Source: Gemmatimonadales bacterium
GTDB lineage: Bacteria; Gemmatimonadota; Gemmatimonadetes; Gemmatimonadales; GWC2-71-9
DNA length: 34,291 nt
Assembly: GCA_025935545.1 (NCBI GenBank)
Contig: JAICVB010000004.1
Span: 1 to 34,291 of the forward strand
Reading direction: 5' to 3'
In this document: positions 9,988-17,984 of the stretch, piece after piece
How positions within the stretch are numbered: the stretch's first letter is position 1
How the letters are laid out: the number at the start of each line of letters is the position of its first letter
Notes under the pieces: generated by a model
Told to the model about the DNA's origin: nothing
Seen by the model: the letters and a program-made list of their open reading frames with translations, nothing else
Database searches by the model: none
Program-made: the position numbers and the translations under genes

Positions 9988-10470
9988 GTGTCACGCGCCC
10001 TGGTCATGCTGTCGTGTGTTGCGCTCGGGGGATGTTTCCTCGACCCCGGTGCCTGTCGGTACGAGCATCGCACCCTGGTGCTCGATGGCCCGCTCGCCGC
10101 CGAGGCGGCGCCGCCGGCCGGCTCGGTGCAGGCCACCGTCTCGCTCAACGAGACCCGGAATTCCGGCGCTGACTTCCGGGTTCTCAATCTGGTCCTCCAG
10201 GGCGCCCTTGCGGGCGATATCGCCGGAGCGGAGCTGCAGGATGCCGGAACCGAGCCGGGCACCGTGCTCGCGGCGTGGCCCGGCCAGCCCTGGAACCCCA
10301 ATCTCGATCTCGCCACCGCTGCGCCATCGCACGAGCTCCTTGCCGACCTCGCGGGAGCTGGCCGCCTCCGGCTCGTCGTCCGCCTGCTGGTCCCCGGGTC
10401 CACCGAGACCGTGCAAGGCCTCCTGCATGTCACGGAGGATGGCGACTGGATGCACCCGCGCTGCGACTAG
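9988..10470 (+). CDS. Hypothetical lipoprotein
   Basis: GTG start at 9988: VSRALVMLSCVALGGCFLDPGACRYE with lipobox LGGC; downstream beta-rich sequence. Confidence 0.6.
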   Translation: MSRALVMLSCVALGGCFLDPGACRYEHRTLVLDGPLAAEAAPPAGSVQATVSLNETRNSGADFRVLNLVLQGALAGDIAGAELQDAGTEPGTVLAAWPGQPWNPNLDLATAAPSHELLADLAGAGRLRLVVRLLVPGSTETVQGLLHVTEDGDWMHPRCD

Positions 10471-10552
10471 CGCAGCGCCCGATCGCCGCACGAGCGGCGT
10501 GGGCTGCATCACGGCCCGAGGGCGGGTGACACCATAGATCAGGGTCGGGAGG

Positions 10553-11671
10553 ATGGCCATGACCCGACTGCTGCTGCTCGCACTTCTCGCGACGACGCTC
10601 GGCTGCGAACGAGCCGGGCGTCGCCCCATTGCCCGCGACACGGCACCCCCCTCGCACGCGGCGGGACGTGACACCCTTGCCGCGCCGTCCATCCCTCCGG
10701 TGCCGGCAGATTCGATGACCATCCGCATGAGCGCGACGGGAGACAGCGCCCGGGCGGACACCGCCCTTCCGGCGCTCCATACCGGCGGGGCCGAGTCGGC
10801 CGGCGACAGCGCGACGGTGAGCATCGAGCCGCTGGGCCCGGTGCGCGGCGGCGTGATCGCCGCCACCATCGAGGCGGCCGGCGGTTCGACGCCCCAGTGC
10901 ACCTGGAAATCGGCGCCCCTGCCCTGTTACGCGAGCGGCAGCGCCATCCGTGCCATTATCCCGCTCCCGGCGGACGATCCCGCCGGCGGGTTCCTGCTGA
11001 CCATGGACGCACGCGGCCGCTCCGCACGCCGCACGATTGTGGTGGGTGACCGCGATTTCGGCCGTCAGGTCGTCCTCCTCGATTCGGCACACTACGCGCT
11101 CGTGCGGCGCGGCAAGGAGATCGCGCGGGATGCGCGGGCCATCCGGCAGGTACTGCAGTCGGAGTCTCCGGACGCGCGGTGGTCCGGACGGTGGCTCGAT
11201 CCGGGCGGGGGGGCGCGGGCGGAGGGGTACGGCACCGAGCGGTTCTACTACCGTGCCTCCGACTCGAGCCGCGTGATGTCGCTGCGCCCGTCCGCACGCA
11301 CGACCGGCGACTTCGGCGCGGACACCACGGCGATCGGGTCGAACGACACGCCGTCCTGGCGGCACGCCGGCGTGGACATCGCGCTTGCACGCGGCGCGCC
11401 GGTCCGGGCCGCCGCCGCCGGCATCGTCGCGGCGGCGTCGGAGTACGTGCTGACCGGCCGGACCGTGATCCTCGACCACGGGCAGGGGATCCATACCGCC
11501 TACTTCCATCTCGACACCATCACCGTCCGCCCCGGTGACGTCGTTCGCCGTGGTGAGCGTCTCGGCCGGGTCGGCAGCACCGGGCTCGCCACGGGTCCCC
11601 ACCTCCACTATGGCGTCTACGTCCACGGCCGGGACGTCGACCCGGCTGCCTGGCACCGGATCGCCCGATAA
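10553..11671 (+). CDS. M23-family peptidase (LytM-like), probable lipoprotein
   Basis: MAMTRLLLLALLATTLGCERAG (lipobox LGC) and C-terminal 'WRHAGVDIALARGAPVRAAAAGIVAAA...VILDHGQGIHTAYFHLDTITVRPGDVVRRGERLGRVGSTGLATGPHLHYGVYV' (HxxxD and HLH motifs). Confidence 0.92.
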   Translation: MAMTRLLLLALLATTLGCERAGRRPIARDTAPPSHAAGRDTLAAPSIPPVPADSMTIRMSATGDSARADTALPALHTGGAESAGDSATVSIEPLGPVRGGVIAATIEAAGGSTPQCTWKSAPLPCYASGSAIRAIIPLPADDPAGGFLLTMDARGRSARRTIVVGDRDFGRQVVLLDSAHYALVRRGKEIARDARAIRQVLQSESPDARWSGRWLDPGGGARAEGYGTERFYYRASDSSRVMSLRPSARTTGDFGADTTAIGSNDTPSWRHAGVDIALARGAPVRAAAAGIVAAASEYVLTGRTVILDHGQGIHTAYFHLDTITVRPGDVVRRGERLGRVGSTGLATGPHLHYGVYVHGRDVDPAAWHRIAR

Positions 11672-11765
11672 AGAATCTTTCACAACCCCTTCAGTCGCCC
11701 TTGCCCGGCCGAACGGTATCCTCCTCGCGCAACCTGATGTCCACCGCGACGGAGCGAACCGGAAC

Positions 11766-12791
11766 ATGTCGATCAAGGCGAAGTTTGAGCTGACCACCGC
11801 GACCCTGCTGGCCCTGGCCGGGGTCTTCTTCCTCACCACCGCCGCGGTCCGCCGGCCCCCGGCGCTCGAGCGCGTCGATTTCGGCGCGCGACGGACCGCG
11901 ACGGCGCCCGCGTGGGACGCTCGCGTGGCGCCCGTCGCGGATGCCGCGATCAAGGAATTCCGGATCCCGATTACCCACGACACCGTCGAGATCGCGAACG
12001 GCGTCCGCTACGTCGGCTGGACCTTCGGCGGCACCGTGCCGGGCCCGGTCATCCGCGTTCGCGAGGGCGACCTCGTCCGCATCCGGCTGGTCAACGAGGC
12101 GAAGGGGATGCCCCACTCGATCGACTTCCACGCGGCACGGCTCCCCATGGACCACGCCATGAAGTCCATCGCGCCGGGCGACTCCCTCAGCTTCGAGTTC
12201 ACGGCGACCACGCCGGGCGCCTTCATGGTGCACTGCGGGACGGCCCCGCTGCTGATGCACATCGCGCAGGGCATGTACCTGGCGATCATCGTGGATCCGA
12301 AGGACGGCTGGCCCGGGCACGTCGACAAGGAGTTCGTGCTGGTCCAGAGTGAGTTCTATCCCAGGCCCTCGGCCGCCGACACGTCGGTGCGCGAGGGTGA
12401 CTGGGACGCCATGCTCGCCGGCACGCCCACCTACGTGACCTTCAATGGCCGGGCCGACCAGTATCGGGCCGCCCCGCTCCAGGTCGACGAGGGCGACAAG
12501 GTCCGCTTCTTCGTCGTGAACGCCGGGCCGAGCCGTGACAGCGACTTCCACATCGTCGGCGCCATCTTCGACACCGTCTATCCCGACGGCGACCCGGACC
12601 ACGCGCTGCACGGCCTGCAGACCCAGATGGTCCCGGTGGGTGGCGGCGCCGTGTTCGAGACGACCTTCGCCAGGGGTCGGAGCGGGGAGGGCCACTACGC
12701 CTTCGTGACCCACTCCTTCGCCGATGCGACCCGAGGGGCGGTCGGCGTCATCGAGGTGGGGCATCCGAGGCTGATGGCAGCGGGGCACTGA
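11766..12791 (+). CDS. Two-domain copper oxidase, copper nitrite-reductase (NirK)-like
   Basis: ATG 11766: MSIKAKFELTTATLLALAGVFFLTTAA. Candidate Cu ligands: HSIDFH (12114-12131), MVHC...MHIAQGM (12231-12275), DFHIVGA (12549), VTHSFADATRGAVG (12711). No HCH trinuclear-cluster motif. Confidence 0.78.
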   Translation: MSIKAKFELTTATLLALAGVFFLTTAAVRRPPALERVDFGARRTATAPAWDARVAPVADAAIKEFRIPITHDTVEIANGVRYVGWTFGGTVPGPVIRVREGDLVRIRLVNEAKGMPHSIDFHAARLPMDHAMKSIAPGDSLSFEFTATTPGAFMVHCGTAPLLMHIAQGMYLAIIVDPKDGWPGHVDKEFVLVQSEFYPRPSAADTSVREGDWDAMLAGTPTYVTFNGRADQYRAAPLQVDEGDKVRFFVVNAGPSRDSDFHIVGAIFDTVYPDGDPDHALHGLQTQMVPVGGGAVFETTFARGRSGEGHYAFVTHSFADATRGAVGVIEVGHPRLMAAGH

Positions 12792-12794
12792 ACC

Positions 12795-13001
12795 ATGCAG
12801 ACGCCCTTTCCTTCCCTGGCACCGGCGCTCACCGTCAACGATCTCCTCCGGGAGCGGCCGGAGGCGGCCGCAGTCCTCAATCGGCTCGGCATCGACACCT
12901 GCTGCGGCGGCTCCCTCACTCTCGCCGACGCCGCGGCCTCGGTCGGCCTGCCGCTGGCGGAGCTGCTCGCGGCGGTGCGGCCGCCGCTGGGGGCCCCGTG
13001 A
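12795..13001 (+). CDS. Standalone DUF542 protein (N-terminal domain of Ric/ScdA/YtfE family)
   Basis: LTVNDLLRERPEAAAVLNRLGIDTCCGGSLTLADAAASVGLPLAELLAAV: DTCCGG motif of DUF542; no hemerythrin domain follows. Confidence 0.87.
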   Translation: MQTPFPSLAPALTVNDLLRERPEAAAVLNRLGIDTCCGGSLTLADAAASVGLPLAELLAAVRPPLGAP

Positions 13002-13330
13002 ACGCCTACGATCCCCGCGCCATCGCCGCGGCGGCGGTGTCGGCGGGCCACGACCGGCCGGCCGTCGCGCTGGCGCACGACACGGATGACGGACGGCTGG
13101 TCGTCTTCCGCATCGCGCCCGGCCAGCGGGTGCCCCCGCACACCAGCACGTCGAGCGTGTTCATGACGGTCGTCTCGGGCACCGGCTTCGTGCTCGGCGG
13201 TGACGGGGAGCGCGCGGTGCGGGCCGGGGATCTGCTCGCGCTCGCGCCGCGGGAGCAGCACGGCATGCGCGCCGCGGACGACGAGCTGGTGATCGCGGCG
13301 CTGATCACGCCGCGGCCCGGCAGCCGCTGA
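12998..13330 (+). CDS. Cupin-domain protein
   Basis: GTG start overlapping previous stop (GTGA); 'VFRIAPGQRVPPHTSTSSVFMTVVSGTGFVLGGDGERAVRAGDLLALAPREQHGMRA' cupin pattern. Confidence 0.82.
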   Translation: MNAYDPRAIAAAAVSAGHDRPAVALAHDTDDGRLVVFRIAPGQRVPPHTSTSSVFMTVVSGTGFVLGGDGERAVRAGDLLALAPREQHGMRAADDELVIAALITPRPGSR

Positions 13331-13773
13331 TGGACTGGTTCGTCCGCTGGTTCATCCGGGCGAGCCTCGCGTGGCTCGCCGTCGGCATCACGCTGGGGCT
13401 CTGCATGGCGGCGCATCCGCAGTGGATCATCTACCGCCCGGCCCACGTGCACATGAACCTGGTCGGCTTCGTCACGATGATGATCTTCGGCGTGGCCTAC
13501 CATGTCATTCCCCGCTTCACCGGCCACCCGCTCTGGAGCTCCTCGCTGCCCGCCTCTCACTGGTGGCTGTCCAACGTGGGCCTCGCCGGCATGACCATCG
13601 GGTTCGTGCTCCAGCCGCATCCGGGCATGCATGGCGCGACCTTCCTCGTGGCCGGCGGACTCCTCGAGACGCTGGGCGCCTACCTGTTCGTGTACAACAT
13701 CTGGCGCACGCTCGGAGGAACGCTTCCGTCGGCCGCTCCCGCGCCGCGCCGTCCGCTTCCCACCCGCGCATGA
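13330..13773 (+). CDS. Small multi-TM heme-copper-oxidase-subunit-I-like membrane protein
   Basis: MDWFVRWFIRASLAWLAVGITLGLCMAAHPQWIIYRPAHVHMNLVGFVTMMIFGVAYHVIPRFTGHPLW...: His-rich TM helices resembling the CcoN/NorB type. TGATG overlap with cupin stop. Confidence 0.6.
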   Translation: MDWFVRWFIRASLAWLAVGITLGLCMAAHPQWIIYRPAHVHMNLVGFVTMMIFGVAYHVIPRFTGHPLWSSSLPASHWWLSNVGLAGMTIGFVLQPHPGMHGATFLVAGGLLETLGAYLFVYNIWRTLGGTLPSAAPAPRRPLPTRA

Positions 13774-15176
13774 ACGGCCTTCCGGAAATCATTCAGGGCG
13801 GCATGGGGATCGGCGTGTCCGGCTGGCGCCTGGCACGTGCAGTCTCCTCGGCCGGCCAGCTTGGCGTGGTGTCGGGCACGGCGGTCGAATCGCTGTTCGT
13901 GCGGCGCCTGCAGGACGGCGACGCCGACGGCCATCTGCGCCGCGCCATGGCGGCCTTTCCGCTCCCCGGCGTGGCTGCCGATGCGCTCCGCCGCTACTAC
14001 CTGCGGGGCGGGCGTCTCGCCGGCACGGCGTATCGCATGCTCCCGATGTATCGCCTCGGCGCGTCGCGGGCTCGCGAGAGCATCACCGTGCTGGCAAGCT
14101 TCGTCGAGGTGTGGCTCGCGCGCGAGGGGCACGCCGGGCCGGTGGGCGTCAACCTGCTGACGAAGGTGCAGCTGCCGAATCTCGCCGCGCTCTACGGGGC
14201 GATGCTCGCCGGCGCCGCGGTCGTGCTGATGGGCGCCGGCATCCCGCGGGACATCCCCGCCGTCCTGGACGCCTTTGCCGAGGGCCGTCCGGCCTCGCTT
14301 CGGCTGGACGTGGAGGGGCTGAGCGAGGGCCGCGACGTCCGCGCGAGATTCGACCCCGCCGATTACTTCGATTCGCCCCCCGCGCTCGCGCGGCCGGCCT
14401 TCCTCGCGATCGTGGCGAGCAACTCACTTGCGACGATGCTGGCGCGGAAGGCCAGCGGACGCGTCGACGGATTCGTCATCGAGGGGCCGACCGCCGGTGG
14501 CCACAACGCGCCCCCGCGCAGCGCGGCGCCGCTCAATGAGCGCGGCGAGCCGGTCTATGGCGAGCGGGATGTCGTGGACCTCGACAAGCTGAGGGAGCTG
14601 GGCCTCCCGTTCTGGCTCGCGGGCGGCACGGGATCGCCGGGAGCGCTCCGCGCCGCGTGGGCCGCGGGCGCCGCGGGAATCCAGGTCGGAACGCTCTTTG
14701 CCTACGCCGACGAGTCGGGCCTCGCACCCGAGCTCAGGCAGTCCGTCCTCGAGCATGTGGCGCGCGGGGAGGTGGACGTATTCACCGATCCGCGCGCGTC
14801 GCCGACCGGGTATCCGTTCAAGGTGGTGCGCTGGCCGGCTGATCCCGCGGCAGCGCTGCCGGAGCGGACCCGGATCTGCGACATCGGAGGCCTGCGCGTG
14901 CCCTACCAGCAGCCGGACGGCAGGATCGGCTACCGCTGCGCGGCGGAGCCGGTGGACGCGTACGTGCGGAAGGGCGGGCGAATCGAGGATACGGAGGGGC
15001 GCCGCTGTCTCTGCAATGCGCTGCTCGCGAATGTGGGCCAGGCGCAGCTGAGGGACGACGGTCGGGTCGAGCCCGCCCTGATCACGAGTGGCGACGATTT
15101 GAAGGCGCTTGGCTCCTTCCTTCGAGGACGACGCGGCTACGCGGCCGGAGACGTGCTCGACTACCTGCTCGGGTGA
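13770..15176 (+). CDS. Nitronate monooxygenase-like (2-nitropropane dioxygenase family) flavoprotein
   Basis: ATG 13770 overlapping previous stop (ATGA); MNGLPEIIQGGMGIGVSGWRLARAVSSAGQLGVVSGTAVE; VIEGPTAGGHNAPP; GLPFWLAGGTGSPGALRAAWAAGAAGIQVGTLFAYADESG. Confidence 0.85.
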   Translation: MNGLPEIIQGGMGIGVSGWRLARAVSSAGQLGVVSGTAVESLFVRRLQDGDADGHLRRAMAAFPLPGVAADALRRYYLRGGRLAGTAYRMLPMYRLGASRARESITVLASFVEVWLAREGHAGPVGVNLLTKVQLPNLAALYGAMLAGAAVVLMGAGIPRDIPAVLDAFAEGRPASLRLDVEGLSEGRDVRARFDPADYFDSPPALARPAFLAIVASNSLATMLARKASGRVDGFVIEGPTAGGHNAPPRSAAPLNERGEPVYGERDVVDLDKLRELGLPFWLAGGTGSPGALRAAWAAGAAGIQVGTLFAYADESGLAPELRQSVLEHVARGEVDVFTDPRASPTGYPFKVVRWPADPAAALPERTRICDIGGLRVPYQQPDGRIGYRCAAEPVDAYVRKGGRIEDTEGRRCLCNALLANVGQAQLRDDGRVEPALITSGDDLKALGSFLRGRRGYAAGDVLDYLLG

Positions 15177-15225
15177 CGCTGGTCGCCGCCGGGGCGCGCG
15201 GGAGCCCGCCGCCTGCTCCGCGCGG

Positions 15226-17148
15226 TCAGTCGCCCGCGGCGGGCGACGGCCGGAGCCCGGTAAGGCACTCGGCAAGCCCGTAGGCCGGCACCATGTCGTG
15301 CCACGGCGGGGGAGCCGGGATGCGGAGCGTGTCCCCCCCGCCGCCGGCCGTGACGGTAAACCCGGTCCACCGGCCCCGATGCGCCGCTTCCCGGAGCGAC
15401 GGGTGCGCCCGTCCATACCACGCCGGCACGCACCGCGCGCTCACCAGCACGCCCGTGATACCAGACCGCGCCAGCCAGCGCGAGTGCCACGCCGTCCACG
15501 GCGACCCGAAGAAGGTGCGGAGCTCGACCATGCGTTGCGCCGCGTCCGGCTCGGCGTGGTTGGCGTACTGCAGGTCGGCGACATAGAAGGGCCGTCCGGT
15601 GTAGGCCGTCAGGCTGAATCCCCGTAGCGGGCGGCGGTAGTCCTCCGCCGGATCCGCCAGGTCGCTTGCGATCAGCACGCCGCCCCGGTCCGGCAGCCGC
15701 TGGAGCACCTCGAGCAGCCCCACATCCTCCTCCGCCTGGTACCCCGCCGCCGGCGCGGCGAGCGACGGCACGATGAACAGCAGCGGCGACGCCGCCGTCA
15801 TCCAGCCCACTCCGTGCGCGATCCGCAGTCGTCCGCCGCGCAGGCGCCGCGCGCTCTCGATCAGCCCGGCGATGCTCAGCAGCGCGACGAGCAGGCGCAA
15901 CGGCTGCAGCGAGATGGCAAAGTCGGCGCGTTGAGTGGGATCGGCCCCCAGCTGGACCATCCGGCTCACGATCTCCGGGCGGACCGGGATCCGCACCAGC
16001 GCCCAGAATGCGCCGAGGACCAGCACGCCGGCCGCCGCCGTGAGGAGGAGCGTCCGGACGGCGAGGTTGCGGCGAAGGTAGCGCCGCGCCGCGAGCAGGG
16101 CGCCGAGCAGGAGCGCCACCGGCACGAGCCGATCCTCCACGAAGGGAAACTCGGTTCGCCCCGGCGCCCACGCCGGGGTGCCGAAGCGCCCGTCGATGTG
16201 CGGCAAGGCAGCCAGCAGCCCCGCCGCGAGCATCGCGGCCGCGAGCGCCGCCGTGAGCACGCGCCCGCTGCGCGGCCGGAATCCCGGCACGCCCGCCATG
16301 TAGCCAAGGCCGGTGAGCCCGGCGAGCAGGCCGTAGCCGACGAAGGATTGCGGCTTGATCATGACAAGCGCCCCGAGACCCGCGGCGGCCAGGAAGGTTC
16401 CTGCGGGCCAGGGCTCGGCGTCGAGGAGGAGCGCCAGCGCCGCCATGCCCGCGGCGATGGCCTGGAAGGTGTTGAGGGCGATGTCCGGCGAGAACGTCCA
16501 CAGCACCGAACTGGTCCGGCACGACGTGAGGACGAGACAGTACGCCGTGGTCGGCAGGGTGAAGGCCACGCCCGGGAGCGCCATCACGATGCCGGTCGCG
16601 GCCACCGCCGCGGCGGCGCTCACTCCCCGGGTGGAGAGGAGCCGCACGCCGGCGATGGCGAAGGTAACGGTGCACAGCAGCGGGACCAGGGCAAACAACA
16701 CAGCCCCCGGATCGACGCCGAGGCTGCGCCGGGCGGCGCCGGCAAACCAGGCGGGCCCGACGTGGTACGTGATCGGGACGCCCGCGTAGTCGAGGGACCT
16801 GCCGAGGCCGCCCGTCCGCGCGATGGCCTGAGCGTGGCCCAGAGCGTACTGCCAGTCAACGTTCCAGACGAGCGCCGGGTGGTGGCCGAGGACCCGGATC
16901 GCCTCGAGCTCCGTCGTCGCGAGCGCGGCCAGGGCCATGCCGACGAGGCCCATCACCGGGAACGCGCTCCACGGAGCACCAATCCCCCGGCGCACCGCCG
17001 CCGCGACCGCCCATCCTGTCCCGCCCGCCCAGGCCGCCAGCGCCACGACGAGCACGAGGCTGCGGAGGCTGTCGGGAATCGCCGGCGCCGCGGCGACGGC
17101 CACCGCGCCCAGGACAGCCGACGCCAGGGCCGCGCGTGTCGGCGTCAC
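15226..17148 (-). CDS. Large multi-TM membrane protein, possibly GT39/ArnT-like glycosyltransferase
   Basis: Long frame with many hydrophobic segments (e.g. FAISLQPLRLLVALLSIAGLI, LLLTAAAGVLVLGAFWALV); start placed at GTG 17148 (VTPTRAALASAVLGAVAVAAAP). Confidence 0.6.
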   Translation of the reverse strand: MTPTRAALASAVLGAVAVAAAPAIPDSLRSLVLVVALAAWAGGTGWAVAAAVRRGIGAPWSAFPVMGLVGMALAALATTELEAIRVLGHHPALVWNVDWQYALGHAQAIARTGGLGRSLDYAGVPITYHVGPAWFAGAARRSLGVDPGAVLFALVPLLCTVTFAIAGVRLLSTRGVSAAAAVAATGIVMALPGVAFTLPTTAYCLVLTSCRTSSVLWTFSPDIALNTFQAIAAGMAALALLLDAEPWPAGTFLAAAGLGALVMIKPQSFVGYGLLAGLTGLGYMAGVPGFRPRSGRVLTAALAAAMLAAGLLAALPHIDGRFGTPAWAPGRTEFPFVEDRLVPVALLLGALLAARRYLRRNLAVRTLLLTAAAGVLVLGAFWALVRIPVRPEIVSRMVQLGADPTQRADFAISLQPLRLLVALLSIAGLIESARRLRGGRLRIAHGVGWMTAASPLLFIVPSLAAPAAGYQAEEDVGLLEVLQRLPDRGGVLIASDLADPAEDYRRPLRGFSLTAYTGRPFYVADLQYANHAEPDAAQRMVELRTFFGSPWTAWHSRWLARSGITGVLVSARCVPAWYGRAHPSLREAAHRGRWTGFTVTAGGGGDTLRIPAPPPWHDMVPAYGLAECLTGLRPSPAAGD

Positions 17149-17373
17149 GCCACCTCGAGCAACGGGAGCCGGTTGCACCGCCGACAGAGCAATCCCCGCC
17201 TCCCGTCCGACCGCTGGTGATGCGCTCGATCCCCGTCGCCCGGCCCGGCAGGGGGACGCCAGTCGGAAGATGCACCAAACGGCCGGGCGCGCCAGCAGGG
17301 GCACTCTCGGGCCGCGGCGGCTTGGGGCGGGGCGGGTTGCGCCGACTCGGGGGGTGACCGAGCTTTGAGGCCC

Positions 17374-17460
17374 GGCGTGGTGGCAGAGTGGTTTAATGCA
17401 GCGGTCTTGAAAACCGCCGTACCCTAGCGGGTACCGTGAGTTCGAATCTCACCCACGCCG
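17374..17460 (+). tRNA. tRNA-Ser(UGA)
   Basis: Acceptor GGCGTGG/CCACGCC, anticodon arm GCGGT-CTTGAAA-ACCGC (anticodon TGA), long variable arm (TACCCTAGCGGGTA), T arm GTGAG-TTCGAAT-CTCAC. Confidence 0.96.
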
Positions 17461-17462
17461 CT

Positions 17463-17939
17463 TCATTCGCGGGCCAGCGTAAAGGTTCCGGCCGCGGTGA
17501 CGCTGTCGCCCGTCGCTTTCACCTCATAGCGACATTCGGCCAGGCCCGCGCCGGTCGTGGCCGGGCCGCCGGACGGCGGCGATGGCGTCGACGCGGTGAA
17601 GGCACAGGCCTCGGCGCGATAGCTCAGCGACGTCGCCGAGACCGCGGCGCCGACCACCGGCACCCGGCCGGTGCGAAGCGTCAGGACCCCGACCGGGATG
17701 CATGTGGTGCTCACCACGCCCGAGAATCCCCCCACGTCATTGCTCGGCTCGCGGACGAAGCCGACGGTGCCGGTCTCGTAGCACTTGACCTCGCTCCCGG
17801 CAACCGACGTCGACACGATGAAGCGATACGTCCAGCCCCCGAGTGACGACCCGAGGCTCGGCGCCGTCGGCTCCGTGCAGGCCGCGAGCGCCAGCATGGC
17901 AAGCAGTGCGAAGGAGCGATTCAGCCGCTCAGGCATCAT
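17463..17939 (-). CDS. Hypothetical lipoprotein
   Basis: MMPERLNRSFALLAMLALAACTEPTAPS with lipobox LAAC; rest uncharacterised. Confidence 0.6.
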   Translation of the reverse strand: MMPERLNRSFALLAMLALAACTEPTAPSLGSSLGGWTYRFIVSTSVAGSEVKCYETGTVGFVREPSNDVGGFSGVVSTTCIPVGVLTLRTGRVPVVGAAVSATSLSYRAEACAFTASTPSPPSGGPATTGAGLAECRYEVKATGDSVTAAGTFTLARE

Positions 17940-17984
17940 AGACCCTGCCGTCGTACGAGGGATTCGAGCTGCGGTGAACTTCTC

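Noticed and set aside
15230-15248. GTCGCCCGC-G-GCGGGCGAC inverted repeat near the end of the multi-TM gene as terminator
   Set aside because: Lies inside the coding C-terminus (SPAAGD) in a GC-rich context, with no T-tract; chance is likely.
15814-17220. 468-aa plus-strand ORF opposite the multi-TM protein
   Set aside because: Arg/Glu/His-rich antisense artefact; the minus-strand frame has clear TM segments.
17374-17460. Possible selC (tRNA-Sec), given selA in the window
   Set aside because: Anticodon loop CTTGAAA gives anticodon TGA (Ser), not TCA; acceptor stem is a normal 7 bp.
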